64,000 bases of DNA, taken from contig NZ_JAGGKA010000001.1 of NCBI RefSeq assembly GCF_017873215.1, positions 1 through 64,000 of the forward strand, written 5' to 3'. The position numbers and the translations under genes were made by a program. Below are positions 1 through 8,921 of the stretch, one piece after another. Below the pieces are notes generated by a model. The model did no database searches. It was not told the DNA's origin and saw only the letters and a list, made by a program, of their open reading frames with translations. How positions within the stretch are numbered: position 1 is the first letter of the stretch; each line of letters begins with the position of its first letter. This DNA is from Clostridium tetanomorphum (GTDB lineage Bacteria > Bacillota > Clostridia > Clostridiales > Clostridiaceae).

Positions 1-13
1 AGATTTTCATACG

Positions 14-58
14 TGCCTTAAGGCACAATGCTGGTAAAGTGCCCTTATAGGGCTTAAG
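14..58. repeat. Palindrome-rich intergenic segment
   Basis: Short self-complementary words are packed together here: GTGCCTTAAGGCAC at 14-27 is a perfect palindrome and GCCC-ttata-GGGC pairs at 42-55. The segment lies directly beyond the speE terminator. It contains no reading frame. It could be the edge of a dispersed palindromic element or the 3' structure of a gene outside the window. Confidence 0.3.
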
Positions 59-82
59 AAAAACCACCAGCTTAGCTGGTGG
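59..82 (-). terminator. Intrinsic terminator of speE
   Basis: CCACCAG (64-70) and CTGGTGG (76-82) form a 7-bp GC-rich stem with a 5-nt loop. Read on the minus strand it is followed by TTTTTCTT, and it lies about 20 nt past the speE stop codon. Confidence 0.75.
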
Positions 83-100
83 ATATTTATTTATTATCTA

Positions 101-934
101 TTATTTACTATTTATTAGATCTTCAACAAACTTTGGTAAAACAAAGGATGCTTTATGTAGTCTATTTGTATAGTATTTTGTAGAAAAAGGTAACTTATCT
201 GGAAGATTAGCTTCTTCAGGGTCATGTGTTTTTGATCCTACAGTAAAGCTCCAATATCCTGCAGGATAAGTTGGAATTGCTGCCATAAATAACTTGGTTA
301 TTGGAAATACAGCCTTAGCATCATCATAAACTCTCTTTACTACTTCTGGTAAATAAAAAGGAGTTTCCGTTTGAGCTACAAATATTCCGTTTTCAGTTAA
401 ACATTCATATATTTCTTTATAAAAACTTCCCCCAAATAGGCCTTCTGCAGCTCCAAAAGGGTCAGTAGAATCAACTATAACAACATCAAATTCATTTTTA
501 TGTTCGTGTACATATTTAATTCCGTCACCAATAAAAATTTCACATCTTTTATCTTCTAAAGCACAGCTTATTTCTGGAAGATATTTTTTACATTCTATAA
601 TTACATCTTCATCTATTTCGCATAGTACAGCTTTTTCTATAGATGGATGCTTTAATATTTCTCTTATAGTGCCTCCATCTCCACCACCAACTACTAATAC
701 TTTTTTAGGATTAGGATGAGTAAATAGTGGAATATGAGTTATCATTTCATGATAAACGTATTCATCCTTTATGGTAGTCTGTACTATTCCATCAAGAACT
801 AACATTCTCCCTAAAGCATAAGTATCTACAATGGCTAAATCTTGATATTTAGTTTTCTTTCTAACTAAAGTTTCCTTTATTTTGTAAGTCATTGCCGCAT
901 CAGAAATCTGACCTTCACTTAACCATAAATCCAT
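101..934 (-). CDS. speE: Polyamine aminopropyltransferase (spermidine synthase)
   Basis: Transfers the aminopropyl group of decarboxylated S-adenosylmethionine to putrescine to make spermidine in the cytoplasm. The 277 residues are full length for the family. An N-terminal beta domain ([10 protein letters not shown]) leads into the SAM-like nucleotide fold with [18 protein letters not shown], the acidic loop CEIDEDVI and the active-site segment [17 protein letters not shown]. The start is supported by GGGAGG about 10 nt upstream on the minus strand. No speD or arginine decarboxylase gene is adjacent, so the gene stands alone. It has its own terminator and is divergent from the sigma-F operon. 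Confidence 0.93.
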   Translation of the reverse strand: MDLWLSEGQISDAAMTYKIKETLVRKKTKYQDLAIVDTYALGRMLVLDGIVQTTIKDEYVYHEMITHIPLFTHPNPKKVLVVGGGDGGTIREILKHPSIEKAVLCEIDEDVIIECKKYLPEISCALEDKRCEIFIGDGIKYVHEHKNEFDVVIVDSTDPFGAAEGLFGGSFYKEIYECLTENGIFVAQTETPFYLPEVVKRVYDDAKAVFPITKLFMAAIPTYPAGYWSFTVGSKTHDPEEANLPDKLPFSTKYYTNRLHKASFVLPKFVEDLINSK

Positions 935-1106
935 CTTTTATATACCTCCCATGTACTATTAAAAATGCAATAAATTTATTATAACAGTGAATGAATTTAT
1001 AAGCAAGGTATAATAATAAAAGAAAAATGTGTAAAATATATTATGAAATAATGTATAAAAATGAAATTTGTGGTTATAATAAAAAATACAAATTCAAATA
1101 AAAAGA

Positions 1107-1131
1107 AGGAAAAATATGGAATGTGTAGAAT
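1107..1131 (+). promoter_or_regulatory. Candidate sigma-H promoter of the spoIIA operon
   Basis: AGGAAAA at 1107-1113 and GTAGAAT at 1125-1131, separated by 11 nt, resemble the sigma-H pattern (AGGAWWT, then RNNGAAT). They sit about 65 nt before spoIIAA, which is transcribed by sigma-H RNA polymerase in known spore formers. I do not see a clear 0A box (TGTCGAA). The assignment rests on pattern and context. Confidence 0.4.
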
Positions 1132-1195
1132 ATATAAATTAGGTATTCAATGAAAAAATGGACAAATAAATACAAACAAAAATGGGGGGAAGTAC

Positions 1196-1531
1196 ATGTA
1201 TCTTAAATTTGAAAACAATAATGATAAGCTACTAGTACATATGATGGGAGAATTGGATCATCATAGTGCAGAAGAAGTAAGAAATAAAATAGATGATAGA
1301 CTAATCAGAGAAGATATGAATAAGCTTGTAATGGATTTTTCAGAAGTATCTTTTATGGACAGCTCTGGAATAGGAGTTGTAATTGGCAGATATAAAAAAT
1401 TGTCTTATAAAAATGGAGCTGTTTGTATAACTAATGTAAATGAGGCTGTAAAAAGAGTATTTGAATTATCTGGTATGTTTAAAATTATAAAGCTATATGA
1501 CAGTAATGAAGAAGCTTTAGAGAATATTTAG
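1196..1531 (+). CDS. spoIIAA: Anti-sigma F factor antagonist SpoIIAA
   Basis: STAS-domain protein of 111 residues that, when unphosphorylated in the forespore, binds SpoIIAB and frees sigma-F. The family signature FMDSSGIGVVIGRYK is present; the serine of DSSG is the residue phosphorylated by SpoIIAB. Start ATG follows GGGGGGA by 5 nt. It is the first gene of spoIIAA-spoIIAB-sigF, with a 15-nt gap to spoIIAB. Gene order matches the conserved spore-former operon. Confidence 0.96.
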   Translation: MYLKFENNNDKLLVHMMGELDHHSAEEVRNKIDDRLIREDMNKLVMDFSEVSFMDSSGIGVVIGRYKKLSYKNGAVCITNVNEAVKRVFELSGMFKIIKLYDSNEEALENI

Positions 1532-1546
1532 TGGGGGGAAAATAGA

Positions 1547-1975
1547 ATGTACGATAACATGATGAAGGTAGAATTTTTAAGTAAATCAGAAAATGAAAGT
1601 TTTGCTAGAGTAGCCGTGGCAGCTTTTATATCTCAGTTAGATCCAACCATTGATGAAATAACAGACGTAAAAACAGCAGTCTCTGAAGCAGTTACTAACT
1701 CTATAATACATGGATATGAAAATAAAGAGGGAAAAGTTAAGATTGAAGCTTTTATTAAGGATAAGGAGGCTACAATAATAATTTCAGATGAAGGTAGAGG
1801 CATTGATAACATAGAACTAGCAATGCAACCCTTGTATACTTCAAGACCAGATTTAGAAAGATCAGGTATGGGATTTACTGTTATGGAATCCTTTATGGAT
1901 AGTTTAAATGTTGAGTCTGAAAAGGGAAAAGGAACAAAAATTATAATGAAAAAAGCTTTTAAATCATTAAGTTAG
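1547..1975 (+). CDS. spoIIAB: Anti-sigma F factor / SpoIIAA kinase SpoIIAB
   Basis: GHKL-type serine kinase and anti-sigma factor of 142 residues, which holds sigma-F inactive and phosphorylates SpoIIAA. ATP-site motifs are visible: N-box [13 protein letters not shown]1 box [10 protein letters not shown] and G2 box [13 protein letters not shown] strong ribosome site (GGGGGG) precedes the ATG. It is the middle gene of the operon and ends right next to the sigF translation start, which suggests translational coupling. Confidence 0.96.
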   Translation: MYDNMMKVEFLSKSENESFARVAVAAFISQLDPTIDEITDVKTAVSEAVTNSIIHGYENKEGKVKIEAFIKDKEATIIISDEGRGIDNIELAMQPLYTSRPDLERSGMGFTVMESFMDSLNVESEKGKGTKIIMKKAFKSLS

Positions 1976-1984
1976 GTGAATATT

Positions 1985-2740
1985 ATGAGTGAAGAAGCGG
2001 TAAAAAAGGGTATATATTCTTATGAAGATAATTTAGGTCTTATTGAAAAAGCAAGGGATGGAGATAAAGAGGCTTTAAATAAGGTAGTAGAAATAAATCT
2101 ACCTTTGGTTTCTGCTATAAGCAAAAAGTTCTTAAATAGAGGCTATGAATATGAAGATATATATCAAATAGGATGTATGGGATTAGTAAAAGCTATAAAT
2201 AACTTTAATTCAGATTATGAAGTGAAATTTTCTACTTATGCGGTACCTATGATAATGGGTGAAATAAAAAGATTTATAAGAGATGATGGTATAATAAAAG
2301 TAAGTAGGAGTATAAAAAATACAGCAAGAAAATTACACTATGATAAAGAAGCTTTAGCAAAGCAGTTAAATAGAGAACCAACTATAGATGAACTAGCAAC
2401 TTATTCAGGTATGGATAGAGAAGAAATAATTTTTGCTACAGAATCTGCTAGTAGTATGCAATATCTTTATGACACTATCCATCAAGACGATGGAGCACCT
2501 ATTATGCTAATTGATAAGATTAGTGATAATTATGAAGAAGATAATGAAGTAGTTAATAAAATTGCATTGAAAGAAGCTCTAGGTAAATTAGATGTTAAGT
2601 CTAGGCAAATAATTATGCTTAGATATTTTAAAGACAAAACTCAAGTAGAAGTAGCTAAAATGCTTGGTATAAGCCAAGTACAGGTATCAAGAATAGAAAA
2701 AAGAGTATTAAAAATAATGAAGGAAAAATTAAAGGCTTAG
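1985..2740 (+). CDS. sigF: Forespore RNA polymerase sigma factor sigma-F
   Basis: Sigma-70 family sporulation factor, first compartment-specific sigma of the forespore. Region 2 is visible (YEDIYQIGCMGLVKAINNF, then FSTYAVPMIMGEIKRFIRDD), region 3 (LNREPTIDELATYSGM) and region 4 with the helix-turn-helix (TQVEVAKMLGISQVQVSRIE). I place the start at the ATG at 1985 (251 aa), because AGGTGA lies 5 nt before it; a GTG three codons upstream (1976) has no separate ribosome site. Third gene of the spoIIA operon; its stop codon overlaps a terminator stem. Confidence 0.96.
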   Translation: MSEEAVKKGIYSYEDNLGLIEKARDGDKEALNKVVEINLPLVSAISKKFLNRGYEYEDIYQIGCMGLVKAINNFNSDYEVKFSTYAVPMIMGEIKRFIRDDGIIKVSRSIKNTARKLHYDKEALAKQLNREPTIDELATYSGMDREEIIFATESASSMQYLYDTIHQDDGAPIMLIDKISDNYEEDNEVVNKIALKEALGKLDVKSRQIIMLRYFKDKTQVEVAKMLGISQVQVSRIEKRVLKIMKEKLKA

Positions 2741-2765
2741 GATAATTTGATTATCCTATTTTTTT
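2740..2765 (+). terminator. Terminator between sigF and spoVAC
   Basis: GGATAA (2740-2745) pairs with TTATCC (2751-2756) and is followed by TATTTTTTTT. It begins on the last base of the sigF stop codon and separates the sigma-F operon from the spoVA operon, which in relatives has its own forespore (sigma-G) promoter. Confidence 0.7.
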
Positions 2766-2825
2766 TAGGTTAAAAATCAATTTTATGTATAAAATAAGAA
2801 TAATAAATAAAAAAGAGGTGGTTTC

Positions 2826-3281
2826 ATGAAGGGAAATGAAAAGAATGTAAAGAAAAAATTTAAAAAGTTATCCGCTGAAACAGAGCCTAAAAAGAATTTA
2901 TTTAAAGACTGTATTAATGCATTTATTGTAGGAGGAATTATATGTGATATAGGTCAGTTTTTTAATAATTATTTTTTAAATAGAGGTATACCTAAAGAAG
3001 AAGTTGGAACCTATGTTGCTATAGTTATGGTATTCATAGGAGCCTTATTAACTGGTATTGGAATATATGATAGAATAGCTATTTTTGCAGGAGCAGGTAC
3101 AATTGTTCCTATAACGGGATTTTCTAATTCAATGGTATCTCCTGCCATGGAATTCAAAAAAGAAGGATATATATTTGGAGTAGGAGCAAAAATGTTTACT
3201 ATAGCAGGACCAGTATTGGTATATGGCATAAGTACATCGGTTATTGTGGGGATAGTATATTATGTTTTAAAAGTAATTTAA
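2826..3281 (+). CDS. spoVAC: Stage V sporulation protein AC
   Basis: Integral membrane protein of 151 residues of the SpoVA channel, which moves dipicolinic acid into the spore and releases it at germination. A basic N-terminal tail (about 30 residues) precedes several hydrophobic segments, including a stretch around AIVMVFIGALLTGIGIYD and a C-terminal helix ending YYVLKVI. The conserved small-residue segment FAGAGTIVPITGFSNSMVSP is typical of SpoVAC/SpoVAEb. ATG follows GAGGTGG. First of three spoVA genes, with 31 nt to spoVAD. Confidence 0.95.
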   Translation: MKGNEKNVKKKFKKLSAETEPKKNLFKDCINAFIVGGIICDIGQFFNNYFLNRGIPKEEVGTYVAIVMVFIGALLTGIGIYDRIAIFAGAGTIVPITGFSNSMVSPAMEFKKEGYIFGVGAKMFTIAGPVLVYGISTSVIVGIVYYVLKVI

Positions 3282-3312
3282 TAATAAGAATAGTAGTAAA
3301 GAAGGTGGAAAT

Positions 3313-4335
3313 TTGATAAAAAAAATAGGTAAACAGACTCTAAAAATGGAAAGTAAGCCTAGAATAATTTCGACTTTCAGCATAGTAGGACCTAAAGAAG
3401 GAGAAGGTCCTTTAAAAGATTATTTTGATTTTATATTAAGTGATGATATGAATGGAGAAGATAGTTATGAAAAGGCTGAAAGTAATATATTATATACAGC
3501 AGTAACAGAAAGTATAAAAAAGGCAAAATTAAAAGAAAGTAATATAGATTTCTTATTTGCTGGTGATTTGTTAAATCAATTAGCATCTTCTAGTTTTGCA
3601 GCAAGAGAAATAAACATTCCTTTTATAGGTCTTTATGGAGCATGTTCTACTATGACAGAATCATTGTCTATGGCTTCTTTAGCTATGGATGGAAATTTTG
3701 CAAATCATGTTGTAGCAGCCACATCTTCTCACTTTTCATCAGCAGAGAGACAATTTAGATTTCCATTAGAATTTGGCTCCCAAAGAGCACCTACAGCTCA
3801 ATGGACAGTAACAGGTGCAGGAGCAGCGGTGTTAGGAAGAGAGGGGAATTTTCCTTATATAACTTATGTAACCATAGGAAAAGTAAAAGACTATGGTATA
3901 ACGGATGCAAATAATATGGGAGCTGCTATGGCACCAGCAGCTGTATCTACTCTATATAGTCACTTTAAAGATACGGGTAGAGTTCCTAGTGATTATGATA
4001 TTATTGCTACTGGAGATTTGGGTAAAATAGGTAAACAAATTACAATAGAATTACTTAAGGAATATAACTATGATATAAGCAATAATTATATAGATTGTGG
4101 AGAAGAAATATTTTATAACGATAAACAAGGAACAGATTCAGGAGGTAGTGGGTGTGGGTGCTCTGCGGTTGTTTTATGTGGATATCTTTATAAAAGCTTA
4201 TTAAGTGGAAAATTTAAAAGAATGTTAATTGTATCTACAGGAGCACTTATGAGCACTACATCCTCTCTACAGGGTGAAAGTATTCCAGGTATAGCTCATG
4301 CAGTGTCAATAGAATATGGTACTGGAGGCGTTTAA
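3313..4335 (+). CDS. spoVAD: Stage V sporulation protein AD
   Basis: Soluble, thiolase-fold SpoVA subunit (340 aa) that binds dipicolinic acid. Family segments include PFIGLYGACSTMTESL, where the cysteine sits where thiolases carry their nucleophile, HFSSAERQFRFPLEFGSQR and the Gly/Cys-rich DSGGSGCGCSAVV. It starts at TTG with GAAGGTGG about 7 nt upstream. It lies between spoVAC and spoVAE, and the spoVAE ribosome site is embedded in its last codons. The clostridial three-gene spoVAC-D-E arrangement is complete here. Confidence 0.96.
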   Translation: MIKKIGKQTLKMESKPRIISTFSIVGPKEGEGPLKDYFDFILSDDMNGEDSYEKAESNILYTAVTESIKKAKLKESNIDFLFAGDLLNQLASSSFAAREINIPFIGLYGACSTMTESLSMASLAMDGNFANHVVAATSSHFSSAERQFRFPLEFGSQRAPTAQWTVTGAGAAVLGREGNFPYITYVTIGKVKDYGITDANNMGAAMAPAAVSTLYSHFKDTGRVPSDYDIIATGDLGKIGKQITIELLKEYNYDISNNYIDCGEEIFYNDKQGTDSGGSGCGCSAVVLCGYLYKSLLSGKFKRMLIVSTGALMSTTSSLQGESIPGIAHAVSIEYGTGGV

Positions 4336-4338
4336 GCT

Positions 4339-4701
4339 ATGTTAAATGATTATATACGATCTTTTGTTGTAGGAGGAGGAATTTGTGTTATAGCACAAAT
4401 TCTTATAGATAAAACTAAATTTACTCCAGCAAGAATACTTGTAAGTTTTGTTACTATAGGAGTTATATTAGGAGCATTAAATATATATGATGTAGTAATA
4501 GAATTTGGAAAGGCAGGTGCTACAGTACCTTTACCTGGATTTGGATCTACTATGGCTAAGTCAACTATAAAAGAAGTTAATGAAAAGGGACTGATAGGTG
4601 CATTTACAGGTGGAATAAAAGGAGGAGCAGGTGGAATAACAGCAGCAATAATTTTTGGATATATTATGTCTTTATTGTTTAATCCTAAAACAAAAAAATA
4701 G
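4339..4701 (+). CDS. spoVAE: Stage V sporulation protein AE (SpoVAEb type)
   Basis: Small membrane protein (120 aa) homologous to SpoVAC and part of the dipicolinate channel. It shares the segment GKAGATVPLPGFGSTMAKS with the SpoVAC segment at the same relative position, and has hydrophobic stretches at both ends. Its ATG lies 3 nt after the spoVAD stop, with GGAGGCG inside the spoVAD end as ribosome site. A symmetric terminator follows at once, so this closes the operon. Confidence 0.94.
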   Translation: MLNDYIRSFVVGGGICVIAQILIDKTKFTPARILVSFVTIGVILGALNIYDVVIEFGKAGATVPLPGFGSTMAKSTIKEVNEKGLIGAFTGGIKGGAGGITAAIIFGYIMSLLFNPKTKK

Positions 4702-4735
4702 AATATACCCCAAAATATTGGGGTATATTTTTAAG
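4702..4735. terminator. Bidirectional terminator between spoVAE and the PBP gene
   Basis: AATATACCCC (4702-4711) and GGGGTATATT (4720-4729) form a 10-bp stem with an 8-nt loop, flanked by T on the plus side. The convergent PBP gene ends at 4731 on the other strand, so the hairpin can serve both directions. Confidence 0.8.
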
Positions 4736-7106
4736 GATTTTTTCTTTCATTAGCATGTGTATTATCTATATTATTAGTATTTTCTTTATCTGAATCAGTA
4801 TTTTCATCTGTATTATTTTCATCAGGTTTTGAATCATTTGTTTCTTTATCATCATCTTCTTTGTTATCTACAGATTCATTTGTATCCTTTTTATCATCTT
4901 TTTTGTCATCTTTTTTATCCTTATCCTTTGAAGGAGTATAAATTCCAGTATGATAGTCACATAATTCAGTTGGAGCAGTTCCCTCTATAAACAATTCAGA
5001 AATTATAGTATTTTTAGGGCATGACGCTGTGGCAATTTTTCCCGATGATTTACATATAGGTACTTCTACAATTCCAGATGGTCTTGGAATTTCTTTATAT
5101 TCTAGGTTCTTATGAGCTTCTTTCATTATTGTACCCCATAATAGGGCAGCATCGTTACTACCTATATATTTTCCATAAGTATATCCTGCATTGAAATTTG
5201 AATGGTCATCGTTACCTATCCATATTGCAGCGGAGTAATATGGAGTAAGTCCAGTAAACCATAAATCTATAGATCCACTAGTTGTACCAGTTTTACCTCT
5301 AGCCATAGGGCCAAAATTAGCAGAGCTACCAGTAGCGCCTGGAGAAAAGCTAACAGGACCTTTAAGTAAGTCGTACATTATATAAGCTGATTGAGGAGAT
5401 AAAACTTTAGTTGTATTATATTTACTTTCTAAAATAACCTTACCATTTCTGTCTACTACTTTCCTATAGAGTATTGGATCCACTTTCATACCACTATTTC
5501 CAAAAGTTCCAAAGGCTGCAGCCATGGCTAAAGTATTTGTTCCACTGGTACCTTGTTTTCCACTTAATTGTCCTAAAGATAATGCTGATATGCTTGATTC
5601 ATCTGAGGCCTTATCTAACATTAATCCGAATTTTTTACCATATTCTGCTCCAGTTTGTAAACCTATTTCATGTTCGATTCTTACAGATACTACATTTTTA
5701 GATTTTAAAAGAGCTTCTCGTAAAGTCATTTTTCCTTCAAATACATTAGGACTATTTTTAGGATTATAAGGAGCACCATTATCAGGATAAAGGCGTCCTA
5801 TTTCTTCTGGAACAGGCGCATCATCATACATAGCAGCAGCAGTAGCTGTTTTGGTATCTATAGCAGGACCATATACTGTTAATGGCTTTATGCTAGAACC
5901 AACAGCTCTATAAAATTCTGTTGCTCTATTAAAAGATAGTGGAGGTTGTTTTCCTCTTCCTCCAATTAGAGCTTTTATTTCACCAGAATGATAATCCATT
6001 ATTGTAGCAGAAGCTTGAGGTTCTATTATTTTGTTAGCAGATTTAGAGTTTATTCCTATAATACTGTCCATATTATCTAAAGTTTGTTGAGTATAGTCTT
6101 GTAAAGATTTATTCATAGTGCTATATATTTTAAGACCACCGTACATAATCATTCTTTCCGCTTCATTAGTGCTTAAATGATATTGAGAAATTAAATCCTT
6201 TTTTACTTGTTTAATAACTTCTCTTGAAAACCATTCATAATTCAATCTATTAACATTAATGTTTGTTTTTTTGAATACTAATTTTTTATTATTTAAGTCA
6301 GCAACAGCTTTATTATATTCAATTTGATTTATATATCCATTTTCCAACATTTTACTTAATACTGTTGTAGTTCTATTTAAATAAGTTGAAGGATTTTTTT
6401 GTGAAAATGCAGCATAATAAAAAGTAGTTGGACTTTGAATAATTCCAGCCATAAAGGCACTTTCAATAAGATTTAAATCTTTCACACTTTTGCTAAAATA
6501 TTGTTTGGCTCCAGCTTCCATTCCGTAGGCACTACCACCTAATGGGATAGTATTCATATATGCTTCTAAAATTTCCTCTTTACTTAGTTTTTTTTCTAAT
6601 TCCATCGCTAAATACCATTCTTGTACTTTTCTTTTAATCTTTACTTCATCAGAAAGTAATGTTTTTTTGATCAGCTGCTGAGTAATAGTAGAACCACCTT
6701 GTACTCCAGGCGTTCCAGTAATTTTATTTAACACTGTTCTAAAAGTAGCTCCAAATATTCTTTTTAGATCTATACCATTATGAGTTTTAAACCTTTCATC
6801 TTCAATACTTATAATAGCATTTTTTAAGTTATTTGGAACATCTTTAAATTGTACTACAGTTCTATGTTGATCAGAAACTACTGTATCCATAAAGTGTCCA
6901 CTATCATTATATATAGTGGATGGTTCGTTTAAGCTTAATATCTTATTTATATCCAAAGGGGGAGCTGTTTTAATCATGGCAACACCTATTCCAAGTGCAG
7001 CTACAGATGAAAACATAGCAAGTAAGAATAAGGTTATAAGAACTATTTTAAGGGTTTTAAAACGGTTCTTTTTTTTCTTCTTTTTCCCCATTTTCTTTTT
7101 CTCCAT
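4731..7106 (-). CDS. pbpA: Class A penicillin-binding protein (glycosyltransferase/transpeptidase)
   Basis: Bifunctional peptidoglycan synthase at the outer face of the membrane. I start at the ATG at 7106 (791 aa) because GGAGG lies just before it; an upstream ATG at 7145 would read through that ribosome site. After a very basic cytoplasmic tail comes a membrane anchor (about residues 20-45), then a GT51 domain with EDERFKTHNG (E102 catalytic) and GGSTITQQL. The transpeptidase domain has S404-S-I-K407, S469-K-N and K605-T-G. The last ~75 residues are an Asp/Lys/Glu-rich low-complexity tail. Convergent with spoVA and divergent from yunB; no operon partner. Confidence 0.94.
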   Translation of the reverse strand: MEKKKMGKKKKKKNRFKTLKIVLITLFLLAMFSSVAALGIGVAMIKTAPPLDINKILSLNEPSTIYNDSGHFMDTVVSDQHRTVVQFKDVPNNLKNAIISIEDERFKTHNGIDLKRIFGATFRTVLNKITGTPGVQGGSTITQQLIKKTLLSDEVKIKRKVQEWYLAMELEKKLSKEEILEAYMNTIPLGGSAYGMEAGAKQYFSKSVKDLNLIESAFMAGIIQSPTTFYYAAFSQKNPSTYLNRTTTVLSKMLENGYINQIEYNKAVADLNNKKLVFKKTNINVNRLNYEWFSREVIKQVKKDLISQYHLSTNEAERMIMYGGLKIYSTMNKSLQDYTQQTLDNMDSIIGINSKSANKIIEPQASATIMDYHSGEIKALIGGRGKQPPLSFNRATEFYRAVGSSIKPLTVYGPAIDTKTATAAAMYDDAPVPEEIGRLYPDNGAPYNPKNSPNVFEGKMTLREALLKSKNVVSVRIEHEIGLQTGAEYGKKFGLMLDKASDESSISALSLGQLSGKQGTSGTNTLAMAAAFGTFGNSGMKVDPILYRKVVDRNGKVILESKYNTTKVLSPQSAYIMYDLLKGPVSFSPGATGSSANFGPMARGKTGTTSGSIDLWFTGLTPYYSAAIWIGNDDHSNFNAGYTYGKYIGSNDAALLWGTIMKEAHKNLEYKEIPRPSGIVEVPICKSSGKIATASCPKNTIISELFIEGTAPTELCDYHTGIYTPSKDKDKKDDKKDDKKDTNESVDNKEDDDKETNDSKPDENNTDENTDSDKENTNNIDNTHANERKNP

Positions 7107-7166
7107 ATTTTTCCTCCTAAATTTACTATTATTTATTGTAACCAATTTTAAAATATTATATCATAC

Positions 7167-7203
7167 AAAAGGCTTTTTATAAAATATATATATAAAGCCT
7201 TTT
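7167..7203. promoter_or_regulatory. Inverted repeat between divergent pbpA and yunB
   Basis: AAAAGGCTTT (7167-7176) and AAAGCCTTTT (7194-7203) are perfect inverted arms. On the minus strand TATAAT (7159-7154) with TTTATA (7183-7178) forms a plausible promoter for the PBP gene, so one arm overlaps the promoter spacer. It may be an operator or a cruciform; function unknown. Confidence 0.35.
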
Positions 7204-7281
7204 CTTTATATATAATATGATAATTATAAGAATATTTTCATAAATTGTTAAATATAAGTTAATAAGAATTTATATAGGGAA

Positions 7282-7959
7282 GTGAAGATTATTATAAGAG
7301 ATTTTAAATTTAAAATGGTTCTTATATTTCTGTTTTTAAGCATATTTGGTGCAATCTTTATTTATACTTTTGATGAAATAGTAACTCCAACAGTTATCAC
7401 AGTAGCTGATGGAGAAATGAGAGCAAAAGCTTTAGAAATTCTTAATAAAACTATAATAGATAATTGCTTAGAGAACTTTAAATATGAAGATATAATATCT
7501 ATGGAAAAAGATGATTCTGGAAATATAGCTATGATAAAAGCAGATACATTGAAAATGAATAAAATAGCTTGTGATGTAGCTTTAGAATCACAACAGAGAT
7601 TAAAAGATTTAGGAACTGTAGGAATAAAGATGCCATTAGGATATGTATTTAAGAATAATATCTTAGCTTATTTTGGTCCTAATATAACAGTTAAAATGCA
7701 ACCAATAGGCTATATAGAAACAAAATATTTATCAGACTTTGAAAGTGCAGGAATAAATCAAACTAGACATAAAATATATGTACAGGTAAAAACTAATATA
7801 AGAGTAATAATACCTATGAGAAGCAATGACATAGAGGTAAAAAATGAAATACCTATATCTGAAACTATAATAGTAGGTAGAATACCTGAAACATCAATAA
7901 ATTTAGGCTTGGAAAATGCAGGATTTAAAATTAGAGCAGAAGAAAATATGAGTAAATAA
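7282..7959 (+). CDS. yunB: Sporulation protein YunB
   Basis: Membrane-anchored protein of 225 residues required for normal sporulation in Bacillus; its biochemical role is not established. One transmembrane segment lies near the N-terminus (MVLIFLFLSIFGAIFIYTF). The extracytoplasmic part carries the family segments ADGEMRAKALEILNKTI, VGIKMPLGYVFKN and the C-terminal ISETIIVGRIPETSINL. A GTG start at 7282 is very close to AGGGA (1 nt spacing); the ATG at 7315, just before the membrane helix, lacks a ribosome site, so the exact start is uncertain. Confidence 0.85.
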   Translation: MKIIIRDFKFKMVLIFLFLSIFGAIFIYTFDEIVTPTVITVADGEMRAKALEILNKTIIDNCLENFKYEDIISMEKDDSGNIAMIKADTLKMNKIACDVALESQQRLKDLGTVGIKMPLGYVFKNNILAYFGPNITVKMQPIGYIETKYLSDFESAGINQTRHKIYVQVKTNIRVIIPMRSNDIEVKNEIPISETIIVGRIPETSINLGLENAGFKIRAEENMSK

Positions 7960-7960
7960 T

Positions 7961-7998
7961 AAAAGACAATTAACAATATATTTTGTTAATTGTCTTTT
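7961..7998. terminator. Bidirectional terminator yunB / hpt
   Basis: A perfect 16-bp inverted repeat, with arms 7961-7976 and 7983-7998 and a 6-nt loop. It begins AAAAGAC and ends GTCTTTT, giving a T tract on either strand between two convergent genes. Confidence 0.85.
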
Positions 7999-8003
7999 GA
8001 GTC

Positions 8004-8531
8004 TCAATTTTCTTTCCAATTAAATATGTATGGAATGTTTCTGTAATAGTCCCCATAGTTTAAGCCATAACCTATTACAAATACATCAGGGATTTCGAAG
8101 CAACAATAATCAGGTTTAACATCTATTTTTCTTCTTTCTGGTTTATCTAGAAGTACACAACATTTTACAGAAGCTGCACCTAAATTTTTAACATGGTTTA
8201 TTACAAAATCCATAGTTATACCTGTATCAACAATATCATCAACTATTAAAACGTCTAAACCCTCTATATTATCAGGAATATCATTTACTACTTTTACTTT
8301 TCCAGTGGATATTTCTGAGTTCCCATAACTTGAAGTTGTCATAAATCCTATTTTTGTAGGAACGGTTATATGTCTTACTAAATCTGCAGTGAAGATAAAG
8401 CTACCTCTTAATAAAGATAATACATATAAGTTTTTATCTTTATAATCTTTAGATATTACTTTTCCTAACTCTTCAATTCTTTTATCAATTTCCTCTTTAG
8501 ATATTAATATATTTTCTTTTTTTTCTTCCAT
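8004..8531 (-). CDS. hpt: Hypoxanthine-guanine phosphoribosyltransferase
   Basis: Purine salvage enzyme joining hypoxanthine or guanine to PRPP (175 aa, normal length). The PRPP loop is LIVDDIVDTGITMDFV, the flexible-loop motif is TSSYGNS and the purine-side region is PDVFVIGYGLNYGDYYRN. A GGAGG site lies about 7 nt before the ATG on the minus strand. Here it is alone, without the tilS/ftsH neighbours often seen in Firmicutes. Confidence 0.93.
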   Translation of the reverse strand: MEEKKENILISKEEIDKRIEELGKVISKDYKDKNLYVLSLLRGSFIFTADLVRHITVPTKIGFMTTSSYGNSEISTGKVKVVNDIPDNIEGLDVLIVDDIVDTGITMDFVINHVKNLGAASVKCCVLLDKPERRKIDVKPDYCCFEIPDVFVIGYGLNYGDYYRNIPYIFNWKEN

Positions 8532-8871
8532 GATAGACCTCCATATTTATAACCATTATCTATGTTTATATATTATTTTTATATTTAAAATATACTTTAT
8601 AAGCCTCCTAAAATCAAGGAAATTTTTAATTTCATTTAAAATTAGTTAAAAAATCATTTTTATTAATCTTGCTTATTCTACTTTCTTTTGATGTTTATAA
8701 CAATGTTTATCCTAATTTCATTTTTGAAATAAAAGTATAATATCCATGTTATTGATATTTCTATATTTCTACAATTGTTTTAATATATTTCATGAATAAT
8801 AAGTTTAATTTTTGCAATAAACTAATAAAGCAAAAACTGTTTTACAGAATTTTACGAAATCACTTCTAAAC

Positions 8872-8901
8872 TTTACAAAATATTCTATTCATTGATATAA
8901 T
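8872..8901 (+). promoter_or_regulatory. Sigma-A promoter of the CWB2 autolysin gene
   Basis: TTTACA (8872-8877) and TATAAT (8896-8901), 18 nt apart, end 20 nt before the start codon, so the leader is short. The remaining divergent gap with hpt (8532-8871) is A/T-rich; I see no gene or strong structure in it. Confidence 0.6.
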
Positions 8902-8921
8902 TTTATCAGGGAGGGATATAT

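Noticed and set aside
6916-7182. Plus-strand frame of 88 codons opposite the N-terminal part of the PBP gene
   Set aside because: It is antisense to the conserved PBP membrane anchor and transglycosylase start, has no ribosome site, and is rich in Phe only because it mirrors Lys codons.
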